Assembly: GCA_946122785.1 (NCBI GenBank)
Contig: CAMGYJ010000008.1
Span: 16,703,475-16,767,474, forward strand
Source: Linum tenue
Taxonomy: Eukaryota > Streptophyta > Magnoliopsida > Malpighiales > Linaceae
Reading direction: 5' to 3'
DNA: 64,000 nt
Shown here: positions 20,476 through 33,487 of the stretch, one piece after another
Numbering within the stretch: the stretch's first letter is position 1
Layout of the letters: each line of letters opens with the position of its first letter
Notes under the pieces: generated by a model
The model's database searches: none
Seen by the model: the letters and a program-made list of their open reading frames with translations, nothing else
Told to the model about the DNA's origin: nothing
Position numbers and translations under genes: made by a program

Positions 20476-22764
20476 GAATTTTTTATGATTAATTGTTTTA
20501 TGCTTATTAGCATTAGTGTCGTATTTTTTGACACTCGCTAGCACCAATTTAATGTGTTTATTGTTTTGCTGAGAGCATGTCTAAAATTTAATAAAGACGA
20601 GTTCTAATTGTAAGTGAAAAGCTAATGTCAGATTTTTATGAAGTTGGAAACATAATTGTTGTATTTGAAATCCTGAAGAATGTCAAAATGTGTTTGGAAA
20701 TGAATATTAATGAGTATAATTGTTGATTGATGATATTTTCTAATGGGTATCAAAATGATTTTGAAAGTGATTGTGTGATGAGTCATGCTAATGAATGATA
20801 AAGTCCTGAATGTTGTATGAAAACAATGATGTGATGCATTATCAATTGGTTTGAGAATATGTTTTTTTTTTCTTTTGCCTTGGGCTCCTTTAAATTGATC
20901 TTCCACAAGAACTTGTGTCATTGCCTTTTGTAGCCTTGAACCTTAGTTGTGCTCAATAGTGCGAGCTCTTAATTAGACCACCTTCGGGCTCCTTGTTGTC
21001 CAAGACAGGGTTCTTCGATTTCATTAATGTAGTGTAGCATGCCCCCTTCTGTCACGGACGACAACTGACTGGTTGAACGTAGTCAAGGTGCTCTCAAGAT
21101 CTTTGAGATTTCTAAATTGTTGAGTTGAAAGGTTGAGTACTTTGCCTTGCGTGCATTTAATAATGCTTCTCCTTCGAGGTTACACTATTCTTACTTCCAG
21201 ATATCTGTCGTTCACTTTCTATTCTATGGAACAAAGAGTGACTTTATCAACCTTAACTTAAGATGAGTGCAAAAATGTATGACAAATGTGGATGGAAAAG
21301 TATCATGGGAACTTGATGTTGAATTTTTCGATTGAGAAAAGTGTGTAAGAATTGGATAACATTTTGTGTGGTTATTTCATGTTGCTAAATCATTTTTGAA
21401 TTTTTCAACGAGAAGGGAGCAAGTAAAGCCATGAGAAAATCAATAAGCACTCACTCTACTCTCACTTTCGATATCGTGCTCGAATTCAGTCTCACTTATT
21501 CCTAAGGGTGCTTTGAGCATATGACATTTCAGCTACCATTAAGATTCGGGTCACTATGAGAGGGCTTCTTTTGTGTTGATGACCAAATATTGTTAGAGGT
21601 AATGGTTTTTCTCAAATGAGGAGATTCTTTAAGAAGTCTGATTTTGGCTTGCCCCGAAGTATGAGATTAAATGATGGATCAGAGTGACCCTAATGACAAT
21701 TATCAGGATTTTTGTCGAGAAAATCTTGCTTCCTCAAAAATAGTGGTGGCTTTTGGACATGTTGGGGAATGCGTATTACATTGCCCCCTTGTATGAGATT
21801 TTGTTTTGAGGAGGTGGGGTTAGGTAGTGAATAAATGAGGTCTTTGTGAATGTGAACTTGGCTATGGTAAATCTTATAATTGGAATTCTTGTTTGGCCCA
21901 TAGGCTAAGAAGATAAAGCTCTCTTGAAGATCTTGCTTAAGGTTTTCTGTTGATATTGGTCGACAAATACTTGATTTACCGTTAATGGTAGTGGTTTCGA
22001 ATATTAATGGATGTGCCTCTAACATGCCGTCCCACAACAACAAAAATTTCCTTTTTTGCTTTGTTTTTTTTTTTTTGTCGTGGGACTTACTTAGCTTGGT
22101 TATGTAACAGATATGTTTCTCTCTTCCTTGTTCGGGTATTGGTATTTCTGAGCACGAGCATCAAAATGTGGAAAGTTTGTCTTGGTGATTGATTATGTGA
22201 ATGTCCTTTCTTGTTGGCTAGGTTGATTGGTTACTTCTTTCCTGAAGAGGCAAAACTTATGATGTCGTCTCCTTGTTGTACTTATTTGAATGCTTTTCTG
22301 CTTGAATATGTTGCAAGCAACACGTTGGCTATGGTAGTGACATGATTCTACAAGTAGCCTTATGTCATATTCTCATTACACCCTTTAGCTATTGACTCTC
22401 ATTATTTGTGGACACCAGTGGGGTGTTTATAATCGCTCAACGCCAGTGGGGTGCTCAAATTTGATGGCAATCTCATGGCTTAACTTGGAAATAAAACTAG
22501 TTTGGATGGTTTCCATCAAATTTAAAGAAATTGGGAATAACATTCGTCATTTGGGCAATGAAAAACTATTGATGCAAACTTCTATATTAAGATTGATAAT
22601 AGTCACAAAACATTCCAAAGAAGTCTAAAGGTGGAAATCTTATTATTTATAATGATGAAAGCAAAGGCGATACATCTATTGTTAAGGAAATTAGCTCGAT
22701 AAGTTTATTTACGTAATAGGACCAACATCATCCTTGAATCGAGCATTGCTTTGTAGTACGCCTG
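20476..22764 (-). other. Non-coding interior of the Ogre-like element
   Basis: About 2.3 kb downstream of gag where pol would be expected. I find no protease, reverse transcriptase, RNase H or integrase motif on either strand. A hairpin GTCCCACAACAACAAAAA / TTTTTGTCGTGGGAC lies at 22028-22086. Confidence 0.6.
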
Positions 22765-23841
22765 CTACTTCCCATGAGCCGGCAGTGGATTATTGTTTAT
22801 GTTTGGGCGCTTTGACTCCTCTTCAAATTTCAACCAACCGGCATTGATCATCTGTTGCACCTTTATCTTCAATGTCCTGCAAGCTTCGGTCGAGTGGCCA
22901 GGGACTCCAGAATGATAAGTGCAATGTTCTCCTGGCTTGTACCACGGTGGAAATGGAGGTTGCATAGGCTCAGATGGAACCGGGGAAATTAGATGACTTT
23001 GGAGCAGTTGTGGGAAAAGTTCAGTGTACGTAATAGGAATAGGATCAATTTTGTAACACCCTACCCTATACGTTTTGCCTAATCATATTGTTCATACAAT
23101 TGCAGCGGAATTTATCTCGGGTGTTACATTAATTATCAAAATTTACTCAAATAAAATTTCGACATGAATTACTCGCGTAATGGGCTAACAGTTCTTCCAT
23201 CTGATCCTGCAAAATAATTTATCATAAACTTATATACTCACAACCATATGCATTGGCTTTTCTTAGCCATAGCCACACTTTTCATACTCCACAACTGCAT
23301 ACCATACTTATACATACCATAATCGTCACAACTTACATAGTTACACAACATATACACATATCATCAACTTTCCAAACCTGTGGATATCTCACACTACACC
23401 AGAAGCTAATATGCACATGAAAAACATTCTCAAAACATTTTTACAAAAAGGTGTGGATCACTGGCCAAAATCCCGAGTAGTAGTCCAAACACAGAATAGT
23501 TGAAGACCATACCTCATCTTGCCTTCAACTCTTGCTCAGCTCCCACCTATACACCTATCTACTGCTGCTGATGATGATCTGCTTACACATGGCATAAGCA
23601 GAGAAAAAGGATAAAGAGGGTCAGCTCATAGCTGAGTGAGATAATCATAGCATCGTGAGTTCATAACAGAGCATACCTCTACCATACATCTAGCAAACAA
23701 ACCAAAACACTAGGATCAGACCTCAGGCATCCGACATCCCAATAGGCAAAAGACTCAACCACCTTGACTTATGCATATGCATCTTATCATGTTTTAATCA
23801 TAGGCGCCTGGCTACTCCCATGCTAATAACTCTCCCGGGAA

Positions 23842-23965
23842 ACATACCCCACATCCCGTCGGATGTAGTCATACATACCCCAACATCCCGTCGGATGTGG
23901 TCATACATACCCCACACCACTATGGGTGTAGTCATACCCCGACACCACTCTGGGTGTGGTCATAT
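23842..23965. repeat. Minisatellite in the solo LTR
   Basis: Four degenerate units of about 30 bp: CATACCCCACATCCCGTCGG, ATGTAGT, then variants with CACCACTATGGGTGTAGT. Confidence 0.8.
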
Positions 23966-25170
23966 CTCGTAAGAATTCTTCAGTCACCACCACATGAGAG
24001 GTGTGACTATCATACATATCATAATAGAGTAATAGCATAGGGAGCCCTAATTACTATGTAGTTGACCGTGAGACCATAACACTCATATTTGGTATCCTTA
24101 TACATGATTCATATCTCATCTTGCTTAATCATAATTCGTTACTTCAACATGTACTTGACCCGGCCACAATTGGCTCAACATATGTAAATCAGGAGTCGTA
24201 TAATTGCACTTCCTCGGGATAAACCCTCGTGCAAGTCATCCTCCTAGAACATCATAATATCACCCTGGGAAGTTTATTCCCTCACTTATGGATCCAAATA
24301 CAACCATAATATCACATCATGTCAAAACACCTTATCGAACAACCAGGAAGTCATATCAACAGTTAAGCCACAAATGGCAACATGTATGCAATCATCGAAA
24401 TAAACAAGGTCCATATCGATTAGGGCAAGTCCATAATATCAAACAACAATCCATGGTTCATCATATAGCACAAAAGTTCATACACCCCTAATCATGCCAT
24501 TCTAGTTCACCTAGGTCCATTATAAGCATCAATATAATTATCGTGATACGACAAACCCGGTATGCCGTGCTAATCCCTCACCAGTTCTGGTCGTTCAAAC
24601 ACCGGTTTAACCTTCCCGTACTAAAATGTCAATTTCACGAACGAACCCCGAATTAAAATCCGAGACCGTCCTAATATCCCCTGCAGTATCCCCGTCAATA
24701 TTAGTTCTAGGCTCCGGGTCAAATTCTCGATAAATACACATCAAACCCTGGCCGGAGCTAAATTTAGCGGTTTGGACCCCGGCCTAAATAATAGCCGAAA
24801 TTCAGGGATTAGAACTAGAGGATTGATTACCTCGCTGCAGGAAGCTCGTATATGAAATTTGGGCTCAATCCGGCTTCCGGATACTCCGAAACCCTAATTT
24901 GGCTTATCGGGAATTCGAGAAATTCCTGAACCAAAAACTCGTTTTAAAGCTCTAAATCGATAAATCACGATATATAGATGAATTAGGCATTACTTACGGG
25001 ATTTTTGGATCAGTGTAGCTCAAGAATCGAGCTTGGGAATCTCCCCTCGCGATGCCCTGTGCGCCTCTCCGCTCGCTCTGGTTTTTGCCTCTCGGTGCAA
25101 AATGGAATAGATGATGATGATATGAATTAAATGGACAGGAGGTTATATATATGGCCCGGTCGCTTTAATG

Positions 25171-25210
25171 ATATATATATATATAATATATATATTATAT
25201 ATATATATAA
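25171..25210. repeat. (AT)n microsatellite
   Basis: Almost pure AT/TA dinucleotides, partly palindromic. Confidence 0.9.
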
Positions 25211-26930
25211 TTAATACGTATACTTATCCGATCGATTGATAATCCGATTTTTGTCGAAATAGTGCCGAAATGCTCGATTTTAAATCGCGAACTTTCTAGT
25301 GATCGAAATATGGGTTTTGCCGGAACGGGATGTTACAAATTTGGATGGTGTTTTTGTATCTCCCAGAATTGTTATGGTCTTGGTTATTTGGTGGTGGTGC
25401 CACTGGTGATTGAGTAGGAAAATTCGGACGTTGAGTAATCAATGCGGTATTTGAAACATAGGGATTAGCTTGATTGTCTTGAGGTTGGTGATTCCACCTT
25501 CCTCTTCTGGATGAGTCTTCTTGAGCAGAATGAATCTCTCCATCTCCCCTTCGAGTTTGGTATGGTTTCTTTGAGGCTTCCGGACTTTCCATCCGGCCTT
25601 GCTTCAATCCCTTTTCAATTCGCTCTCCAATTACTAGCAAGTCCGCAAAGTTGGTTGTGGTAATTCCCACCATGTTGTTGTAATACGGAACCCTCAATGT
25701 TCCGAAGAAGATTGACACCATTTCCTTTTCTGACAGCGGGGGTTGAACATCTGCCGCCTTCTCCCTCCATCTATGAGCATACTCTCTGAATGATTCTTTC
25801 TCGTTCTTTTCCATATTACGTATATCCTCCCGATCTGGGGCCAAATCCTGGTTATGCTTGTAATGCCTCATGAATGCATCGGCTAGGTCTTGCCACCTTT
25901 TCACTTTCGTTTTCTCTAATTGCATATACCATCTAAGCGCGGGGCTGCTCAAGCTATTTTGGAAGCAATGTATCATCAACCTTTCATCACGAATATAGTT
26001 AGCCATTTTATTACAAAACATGACTAGATGGCTTCTTGGGCAAGTAGTGCCATTGTATCTTTCAAATTCAGGCATTTGAAATTTATGAGGAATTATGACA
26101 TCTGGGACTAAACATAGTTGCGATGCATCCATAGGCTCATAGGATTCAAATCCCTCTATGCTTCTTATTCGTTCATTCATGTGCTCTAATTTTTCTTTTA
26201 CCATAGCATCAACCCCATGTTCCTCATGCTTCTCATTCTCTTCTGATTTGTCATGCTTTGGTTGCTCCATGCCATCTTTTTCACCTATGTTCTTCGAAGG
26301 TATGAGAATAAATTTACTACTCGAGGCATCTATTTTAGGTTGTTCATAGTGATCTTCTTCGTCGAATATGGCTTCTTCTTCGTTGGTTGCAACCCCCTTT
26401 CCTTTTCCTGACAGTATGCTCAAAATTGTGTTGAGTTGACCTTTCATCTCATCAAAACCCGCCAGTTTTTCATCAAATCCCGTCAGTTTCTCATCAAACC
26501 CTGTTAGCTTCCCATTGATGTCGTTTATCTCTTTCTGAAATGCCTCCATGTAGACCTTGAGTTTTGATCTAGTGAAGTGCTTAGAAGGCTGACTTTTTCC
26601 TCGTAGACGAGCAATTTTAAGGAACCCTGGCAAATTTATTGTTATTAAATTGTTTATGGTGCTAAATGATTTGAATGCATGAATGCAAAGATAACCTGGA
26701 TGGATGTATGCACTTTATTTTTTATGATTTTTGTTTGAATAGGAAAACTGCTAATGTCATGCATTTTGAAAAGCTTTTATGTGAAAAATAAAATCACATT
26801 ATTTATGAGTAATTGATAATGCATAAATTATCACATCATATGCAAAAGTATATCTAAATAAAAAAAAATTCTCTAATTAAATAAACATAAGATTTGTAAG
26901 GTTAGACGACAAGGTTTATACGAGATGGTG

Positions 26931-27116
26931 TTAGGCGGCTGCTAAACTTACTAAATGGTTGGTAAAGGTATCTAGGAAAATACCAAAGTTGTATCCTACT
27001 ATTGCTCTTTCAAGCTTAGCCGGATACCTCAAATCAACCTCGGATTTGAGTTCAACTTGGTTAGTAAGTTTCACGTATTCCCCTACTATTGTAGGAGTCA
27101 CGTTACACCTTGCCAT
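26931..27116 (-). CDS. Small ORF upstream of gag, unknown
   Basis: A 61-residue frame between the upstream LTR and gag, beginning MARCNVTPTIVGEYVKL. Some Ogre elements have an extra ORF before gag, but this one is much shorter and I recognise no domain. It may be chance. Confidence 0.25.
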   Translation of the reverse strand: MARCNVTPTIVGEYVKLTNQVELKSEVDLRYPAKLERAIVGYNFGIFLDTFTNHLVSLAAA

Positions 27117-27273
27117 TTCTAAAGGAGAGCTCGGGTATAGAGCTTTTTATGTATGAAATAAAATGAAATAAAAAGTAAATAAAAAGCTCAAACAATATAG
27201 TAAAACACATAACACCCAAAAAGAAAGTAAGAAAAGCTTATCGATTTATTGTGTAGCTCGACTCTCAAAAAAT

Positions 27274-27291
27274 TCCCCAGCGGAGTCGCCA
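27274..27291 (-). other. Primer-binding site of the Ogre-like element
   Basis: Minus-strand TGGCGACTCCGCTGGGGA, one base after the upstream LTR end. Position and sequence are typical of Ogre/Tat-type elements; tRNA identity not assigned. Confidence 0.65.
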
Positions 27292-27292
27292 C

Positions 27293-30274
27293 TGTGGCAA
27301 CCGCCCCTCAAGATCGGGGTATCCGTCGCGAATTGCTCGGAGTCGCCATCGATCATATATTGGTGGATCGAACACCGTTGGTCCCGGTTCGACCTATCGG
27401 TCTAAACCAGGATTTGGTCTGCGAATATTGGAGATTTGGGTGTTCGGGAGTACGGTTACGTGTGGGGAAGTGTATTCACACCCCACAACGCCCAAAATTG
27501 GTACTACTTAAATCGATAAGTTTTAAATGGTTGAGTGTTTAAATTGTTAGTGATTTAATTTAAAGTCCTATTGGACTATTGAGTTAAAATAAATTTCGTA
27601 TGCTATCGACATACGATGAGATTCATGTCTATTGACATACATCTCGAGAAATAAAAAGTTATGATTAGTTGGACTCAATTGATTAATGATTATGGAAAGA
27701 TTACACTACAAAAATAATCATAATCTATTAACCATAATTTAATTTTATTGAATCTTTAGAAGAAAAAAAAATACAAATGCGTAATGACGTAGTGAAAAAG
27801 ATATTTAGAAGATTCTGATGTATGAAAATAATGACGATATAACTAGATAAAAATTTCTTATACGTTTAATTGATTATGTATTAAGCATGATAAGGAATAA
27901 AACTAGACGAAGGGCCTAAAAGGTTCAAGAATTGTGATGTAGCTCAATGGTTTGTTGTGGAGAGTGGTGGTGAGTAATGAGGTGAAGGTCGTCGGTTCGA
28001 AACCACGAAGGTACATTTTTACGATTTAAGGCTTGGAGGGGTAGATTGGTCATTTACGTTGAGGCCAGAGGTATATAAGTGAGCTTTAACTGAATAAAAA
28101 CCCTAATCTAACCTAACCTAGCAGCTGGGCGAACGGCCGCTCCCCTCTCTCTCTCTACCTTGCCCTCTCATTTTTTCTACTCTCTCTCCCCTTCATTTCT
28201 CCTTTCTTCTCCAGAGAACGAAAAAAAATCACTCTCTCAAAATCGCCGCCATTCTTTCTCTCACCTTCTCTCATGTTCGTATCCGGAACCCACTCTAATC
28301 GTTAGAGGAAAAACGAACCCAACTCCAAATCCATGGCCGCCCTGCACCTCTACTCTCAATCCGTTCGTTTTCTCGTTTAAATGGTGACGATAATGAAGAA
28401 TCAAAAATCGGGTAAACCTCTTTGACATGCATGTTTGTTTTCTCGATTTTTTTATCCCGATTTTGGGGGAGTTCGGGTTCTCACCCTTTCTGCTTTTTTC
28501 TGGGCTTAATGGCGGACGAGGGGAGAAGAGGGAGTCGCCGACGGAGACTAGACCGACGGTAAGTGGCGGATTATGGTTTTGCATGTTTGATTTTCTGGGT
28601 TTTTGGTGTTCGAGCATGTTTCTAACCTTCTCCCCATTTTTATTTTTGGGTTTGATCGAGGGGAGAAAGGAGTCTCCGGCCAGCGAGATTCTCCGATATT
28701 GGTGCGAGAGGGGAAAAGTCGACGGTCGACCTTTTTTGCTGTGAGTATTTTTGTGGTTTTATGTGGGTTTTAAAGGGTTTCGGTTTGTTTCTATTTCTGA
28801 CTGATGGTTTGATTTATTGGGATGCAGGTTTCGGAGATGGCTTAGATCTAGGTGAGTTTTTCCTAAACTCAGTTTACTACGGCTGGAGAGATAAAACCGG
28901 AAAAGTGAATCATGTTGTTGATTTGAGAAAGGTTCACAGATCTGGTATTTTGGGATTGTGATCTGGTGTTTGTGGGTGGGATGTGATGAATATGTGAGAT
29001 TTGGTTTTCATTCCATGGATGCATTATCTGTGTTTATGTATGTGCAAAAATGATGCGAGAATTGAAATATGACATATATAAACGAACTAGTAAATAACAG
29101 AGAGTAAATAGCATAATAAGTAATTAGTAATTAGCTTAACATAAGAGTAGAGATAGTTATATGCTATTATGACTAATTAGTTAGTAAATTAATTGTGCTT
29201 GAAATAAGTAGATAAATGGGCCGAGAATAAAACAGAGATGAATGGAAGAACTGATAATGTAAATCTCGGATTTGATTAGCTTTCAATCACTCTTTTAACT
29301 CAATTTGGTTACAGTGTAGTTCGATAAGAGTTGATTGATTTTTAAAGAGTATATTGTGAAGAAAGATATGCTGATAATGATAATAATTGAATGATATTGA
29401 AAAAAGGAAGAGTAGTAGAGATGATAATAAATCATTAGTATATTATCATAACTGGAATATAAACCTGGGTTTTGCTCAATACAAACCTCTTTGGGCGGCT
29501 TATGTTTGCCTTGAGGTCTTCTGCTTCTATTTTACAGAAAATAAAGGACAAAAACAATATATATGTATTTCTCTTTCTAATTTCCCAGCGTTTCCCTTCT
29601 CTGACCAGACTAAGAACAGAATGACTCTGATTTGACTATCAAAAAGAAGAAGCTAGCACTGACAAAGAAAGAAGTGTTTTTTTTCTCAAAGGCCTCCTTT
29701 CCTTGAGAATTGTGCCTCCTTTTATAGCAAGTTGAGACGGTGGTGTCTGAGCTCGGCCTAACCATTTTTGGTTCGACCGGTTCGTTGGGTTGGGCCTTTC
29801 CTGGGCTGGTCAGGATCTGACCCATGAGATCTTGGGCTCTCTTGGGTCTGACTGTGGGCTATGATCTTCTGGACTTGTCTTGGTTCTGGGTCTGAATAGA
29901 CTGTCTCATTTCTTGTTGTTTGGCAGGTCCATTGCTGGCTTCAAAAAGAGATGGAAGAAACATGTATTGATTGTAATTTTCATGTAGTAATTCTTATTTG
30001 TAATTTGTATTCTGATTGTAATTGTATAATTTATTGATAATTTAAATAAAACTTTATTCTTCTTCTGTATTTTCTGTGTTGGGCCGAAAGCGTAAATTGG
30101 AAGCCAATCGGTCCTATTAATCCACTTGAATCGAATTTGAATAATTTATACAATCGTCGATATTTTAGACTCGCAATGGTCAATCTAGTGGCCAACCTAA
30201 TTATCTTACGACATTTAAAGATTAATTAGAATTTTTAGTTGAGTAATTGACCCGGACAAAATGGGGTGTCTACA
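27293..30274 (-). repeat. 5' LTR of the Ogre-like element
   Basis: Second copy of the 2,982-bp LTR, same length as 17112-20093. All short frames in it are identical to those of the other copy. Confidence 0.92.
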
Positions 30275-30374
30275 GTTGCCCCCCTTGTATATCTCTTTAT
30301 GTAAAGAATTATACAAAGTTCCCGTATAGACACCACATTTTCTCAGTTCAGTGGAGGATTATACAAAGTTCCCG
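30275..30374 (-). other. Extra internal-type sequence past the LTR with a switched tail
   Basis: 30275-30364 repeats 20094-20184 (polypurine region) although it lies outside the LTR. It then leaves that match at GGATTATA and continues with CAAAGTTCCCG, which copies 30313-30323, before unrelated host sequence starts at about 30375. Confidence 0.75.
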
Positions 30375-31967
30375 ACGGTCCAACAACATTCAACCTCGCT
30401 TGTCCCTCTGTACATCCATTATACCAGGTCCGCCTTGCGACAAGGCCTCACACGAGCCCTAAGCCCGTTCCGTGCGGCCCGCCTCGAATCCAGAGGGCCA
30501 AGCGACCGCCTCCAGCCTGGGCTCTCATAAGCGCCCATCCATCATTCGTCCAACTTGGCCTGCTTTGCATCGAAAGCTCACTACCCGCTTCCCATCTAGG
30601 CTGCCCTAACTCCTATGCGGTCCACTGTTCATCCCGCTTCGTCTCGGTCCGTTGACAAGTTTCGGATCTAGCCCACGCTCCTAAGGCCCACGCCTCAGCA
30701 ATCAACATCAGGCCCGAAGGAAGATAGAAAGCACATTAACCAAAAAGAATACATGAACGCGTCTGACAAGGATCGAACACATGACGCGACTTTAGCAAGC
30801 TGGAGCGCATTCCACTCCACTATAAGGCACTTTTTGAATCATAATGCGACTCCTAGTACTTCAACGGTTCTCTGCAGCGTCTCTTATAGCTAAGTTCACC
30901 CTTCCAAGATATATCTTATATCATATGCCATGAAGATGCTTATTACAAATCATGCTAAACAAAATATATCTCAATTGGCATGTCATGAAAAGAATCATTT
31001 CCATCATGTTATGACATATTTCACGCATGTTATGCTTATGTTTGTGCTCTAAAAATATGGGGCACTAGTCACTCACATCTTTTGCATATGTAGAACCGCA
31101 TCCCGCTTCCTGAGCAATGCTTTCCCTCTACGTAGAAGCCCGAAACCGCCTCCCAGTAGGCGCGCCATCGGTATAGCTAACACGATCCCGCCTCCCAGCA
31201 GGTGTGGCATCTTCACGCCTCGAACTTACAGATCGTCATACTCTTGCAAAAGACTGCCTCCAAAGCCCATTCCATTTCGCGTGGGGATCAACTGCCACTT
31301 ATGGTCCACCATGCTTCCAGTTTAGACAAGACTCATGGCCAGCCTTTCAATGAAGACCGCATTAGATCCGCTCAACTCACAACGCGACCGTATCGGATCC
31401 ACAAAGCCCTTCATCCAGAGAAAAAGGAAATTACAGGAAGCGCGGGGGAGCAATCTTTCCAAATCTACTAAGCCCGCATTATATCTCAAGGCGGCCCACC
31501 TCTCAAATCCGTCACCTACAAAGCGTTCAGCTTCCAAGACCTCCATGCAGGCACGCTCCACATCCAGTCCGGTCACAAGACCCGTCTGCCAAGTCCAAGC
31601 CGCAACCTCGCGTCATACTCCAAACGAGTCTCCTTTCAACCATTCTCAATCCCGGTCAGTAGTCCAAGCATATCATGGGCCACATTCCGGTCCACAACCA
31701 GCCTACAACGAGCGAAGCTTGACAGCACGCCGACACAGTAGGCTGAAAGCTTCGAACGTAGAACCGCATATAAATCAAATTTCATGCCTTCCAAGCTAAG
31801 CTCTCAATTTGTTCAAAGACTCCAAAGCGCTTCCCGCAAAGTCATAAAATAAACGCCTCCCGATAGGCTAAAAGAAGACACGCCTCCCAGTAGGCTGAAA
31901 GACAGAATGCTCTCGACAGACCAGGAAGAAGCGCATCCCCATAGGCTGAAAGGAAGAAACGCCTCCC
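30375..31967 (+). other. Internal segment of the Tat-like element
   Basis: GC-richer sequence with CGCCTCCCAGTAGGC-type motifs increasing towards 31967. No domain was recognised. A tRNA-like relic lies at 30760-30829 on the minus strand. Confidence 0.5.
30760..30829 (-). other. Possible tRNA-derived relic
   Basis: On the minus strand TAGTGGAGTGG (A-box-like) is followed 35-40 bases later by TGTTCGATCCT (B-box-like). Stems are poor; likely a tRNA-derived repeat fragment. Confidence 0.3.
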
Positions 31968-33350
31968 TGATGACTCGGTATTTGCACATGTTTTCCCCTT
32001 TGTTTCTTGATTGTTTCAGCTTGAATTATCGTGTCTTTGGCCTATTTTATGCTAGGTTGTGTTCCTTTGTCACATTTCAGGTCCTAGCACATAAAGTGAA
32101 GCATAGGCGCAAGTTTCAAGTCAATCAGAGATCAATTGACGATTCGGGAGAAGAAACTCGGGTATGACCTGAAGAAGAATGGATTTCTACCTCACTTTAT
32201 GGACAAAGAATCATGCAAGCTTGTCATGAGAAGAAAGAGGACGAGACTACGAGCGTCTGGGATCAAACGGCGACTGATTCGGAGTCCGGACGAGGGAGAA
32301 ACGAAGCATTAAACAGAGGCTGAGCAAGCCACACGGGCACAACCCACACGGCCGTGCAAGGGGCACTTTTGCCCGTGTGGAATTCACCGAGCCTTCACAC
32401 GGGCAGCTGGGAAAGCCACACGGCCGTGTGGACTGGCCGTGTGAGTCGGGAATTGATGTTTAAAACCCGATTTTCAGCAAAAGGAAAGGGGGAGAGCTGG
32501 GTTTTGGATCCCAAACACCCAAGGGACGAACCCTAGAGAGAGAGCGACTTGGAAACATTCTTGGAGCTATTTTGGAGGATTTCTTCGCCATTGGAGCTCG
32601 GGAATCAAGCTTGGAGATGGAGATTGAAGATCTAGATCAGATTTCTGCAGTCTCTCTCTTCTCTATGGAGTAACTTCCCTTCACTTAGGTTTTGAGGAAC
32701 CCTAGTTCCATGAGTTAGGATCTTTCTTGTATGAAGTTTTGGATGCTTTATTGTTTGATTATAATCGATTGAGGCATGATTTATTGAGTCAATTGAATCT
32801 TGATCAAATTCTCTTGGTTTCTGCTTTAACCTATGATAGATAGAATCTGATTAGGTTAAGAGTGCTTCCTTGATTGATAGTGGTGAATTGGTTATACGAG
32901 AGTTAGTCAATCTACTGCTTTGTACTGGAATTCAATTCCGGTAGTGGAGTTCTGTGTTCATAGCCTCAGCTTTCTATCCTGGTGAAGACTAGTCGTCTGC
33001 CGGGTAGTTGGACTGAGAGGGCTTGGTCAGCTTAAGAGATTCCAAGCTAATTTAGGATCTTCCGCAGTTTAATCAGCAGTAGATCAACCAAAGGTAATTG
33101 CGACTTGGACCTAATTGAGGAGCTAGGGGGAATCATACCTAAGTGAGTTCCCAACTTGTAATTAGTAGAGTAGTCAGTAGAGTAGTTTATCAATCAATCC
33201 TTAATCTAGTTTGCTAGATAATGAACTGAAGCTGAGTAATAGTAACTCTAGAGACCCGTGGATTCGATATCTATTACTTGTGCCAGTATACTGCAGTCCC
33301 TTTCATTGGTTACACTTGGCCATTGTTAGGTGTTGTGTTTTAGCGTGTCA
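31968..33350 (+). repeat. 5' LTR of the Athila-like element
   Basis: TG...CA ends. Contains a GC-rich hairpin cluster with CACACGGCCGTGTGG motifs (about 32340-32450). Confidence 0.92.
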
Positions 33351-33356
33351 AGTTTT

Positions 33357-33374
33357 TGGCGCCGTTGCCGGGGA
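33357..33374 (+). other. Primer-binding site (tRNA-Asp type)
   Basis: TGGCGCCGTTGCCGGGGA, six bases after the 5' LTR. Confidence 0.8.
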
Positions 33375-33487
33375 CTTTCTAGATTATTAGGAAAGGCAGA
33401 AGTTTATTACTTTAGCGTTTTTCTTTTGTTTTCCGCCCTTGCTTTTCACTTGGGTGTTTTTTGTTTTTGTTGGTGCAGATCTGAATC

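Larger units (their letters stand above)
23052..25337. mobile_element. Solo LTR of a gypsy-type element, inserted in gag
   Basis: Starts TGTAACACCCTACCC and ends GGGATGTTACA, with a 5-bp target duplication AATTT on both sides (23047-23051 and 25338-25342). It is 2,286 bp long, with no internal region or second LTR, so it is a solo LTR formed by LTR-LTR recombination, or an unusual short element. Ends of this type are common in plant chromovirus LTRs. It contains a short minisatellite (23842-23965) and an (AT)n tract (25171-25210). Confidence 0.85.
22765..26633 (-). pseudogene. Retrotransposon Gag, split by a solo LTR
   Basis: The frame runs from ATG at 26633 to 25338, is interrupted by the element at 23052-25337, and resumes at 23051 to a stop at 22765. 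Features in order: basic N-terminus; threefold GFDEKL coiled-coil-like repeat (residues about 45-62); acidic linker; gag core with PEFERYNG, HCFQNSLSSPALRWY and FREYAHRWREKA; then after the break a proline-rich stretch and a CCHH-like knuckle CTYHSGVPGHSTEAC. This is the Ty3/gypsy capsid plan of the Ogre/Tat type. Apart from the insertion the frame has no stop, which fits the young LTRs. The interrupting LTR adds a few foreign residues before a stop, so only a truncated protein could be made. Confidence 0.85.
17112..30374 (-). mobile_element. Ogre-like non-autonomous LTR element with gag only
   Basis: Two direct repeats of 2,982 bp (17112-20093 and 27293-30274) are LTRs of a minus-strand element: read on that strand they begin TGTAGACACCCCATTTTGTC and end GGTTGCCACA. 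A primer-binding-like TGGCGACTCCGCTGGGGA follows the upstream LTR and a polypurine AAGGGGGGCAAC precedes the downstream LTR. The LTRs have equal length and I see one base difference near the edge, so the copy is young. The interior encodes a Gag (26633-22765, broken by a solo LTR) and nothing recognisable as pol. Long LTRs, the primer motif and Gag type suggest the Ogre/Tat group. No 5-bp target duplication is seen, and the right end runs about 100 bp past the LTR into internal-type sequence. Confidence 0.85.
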
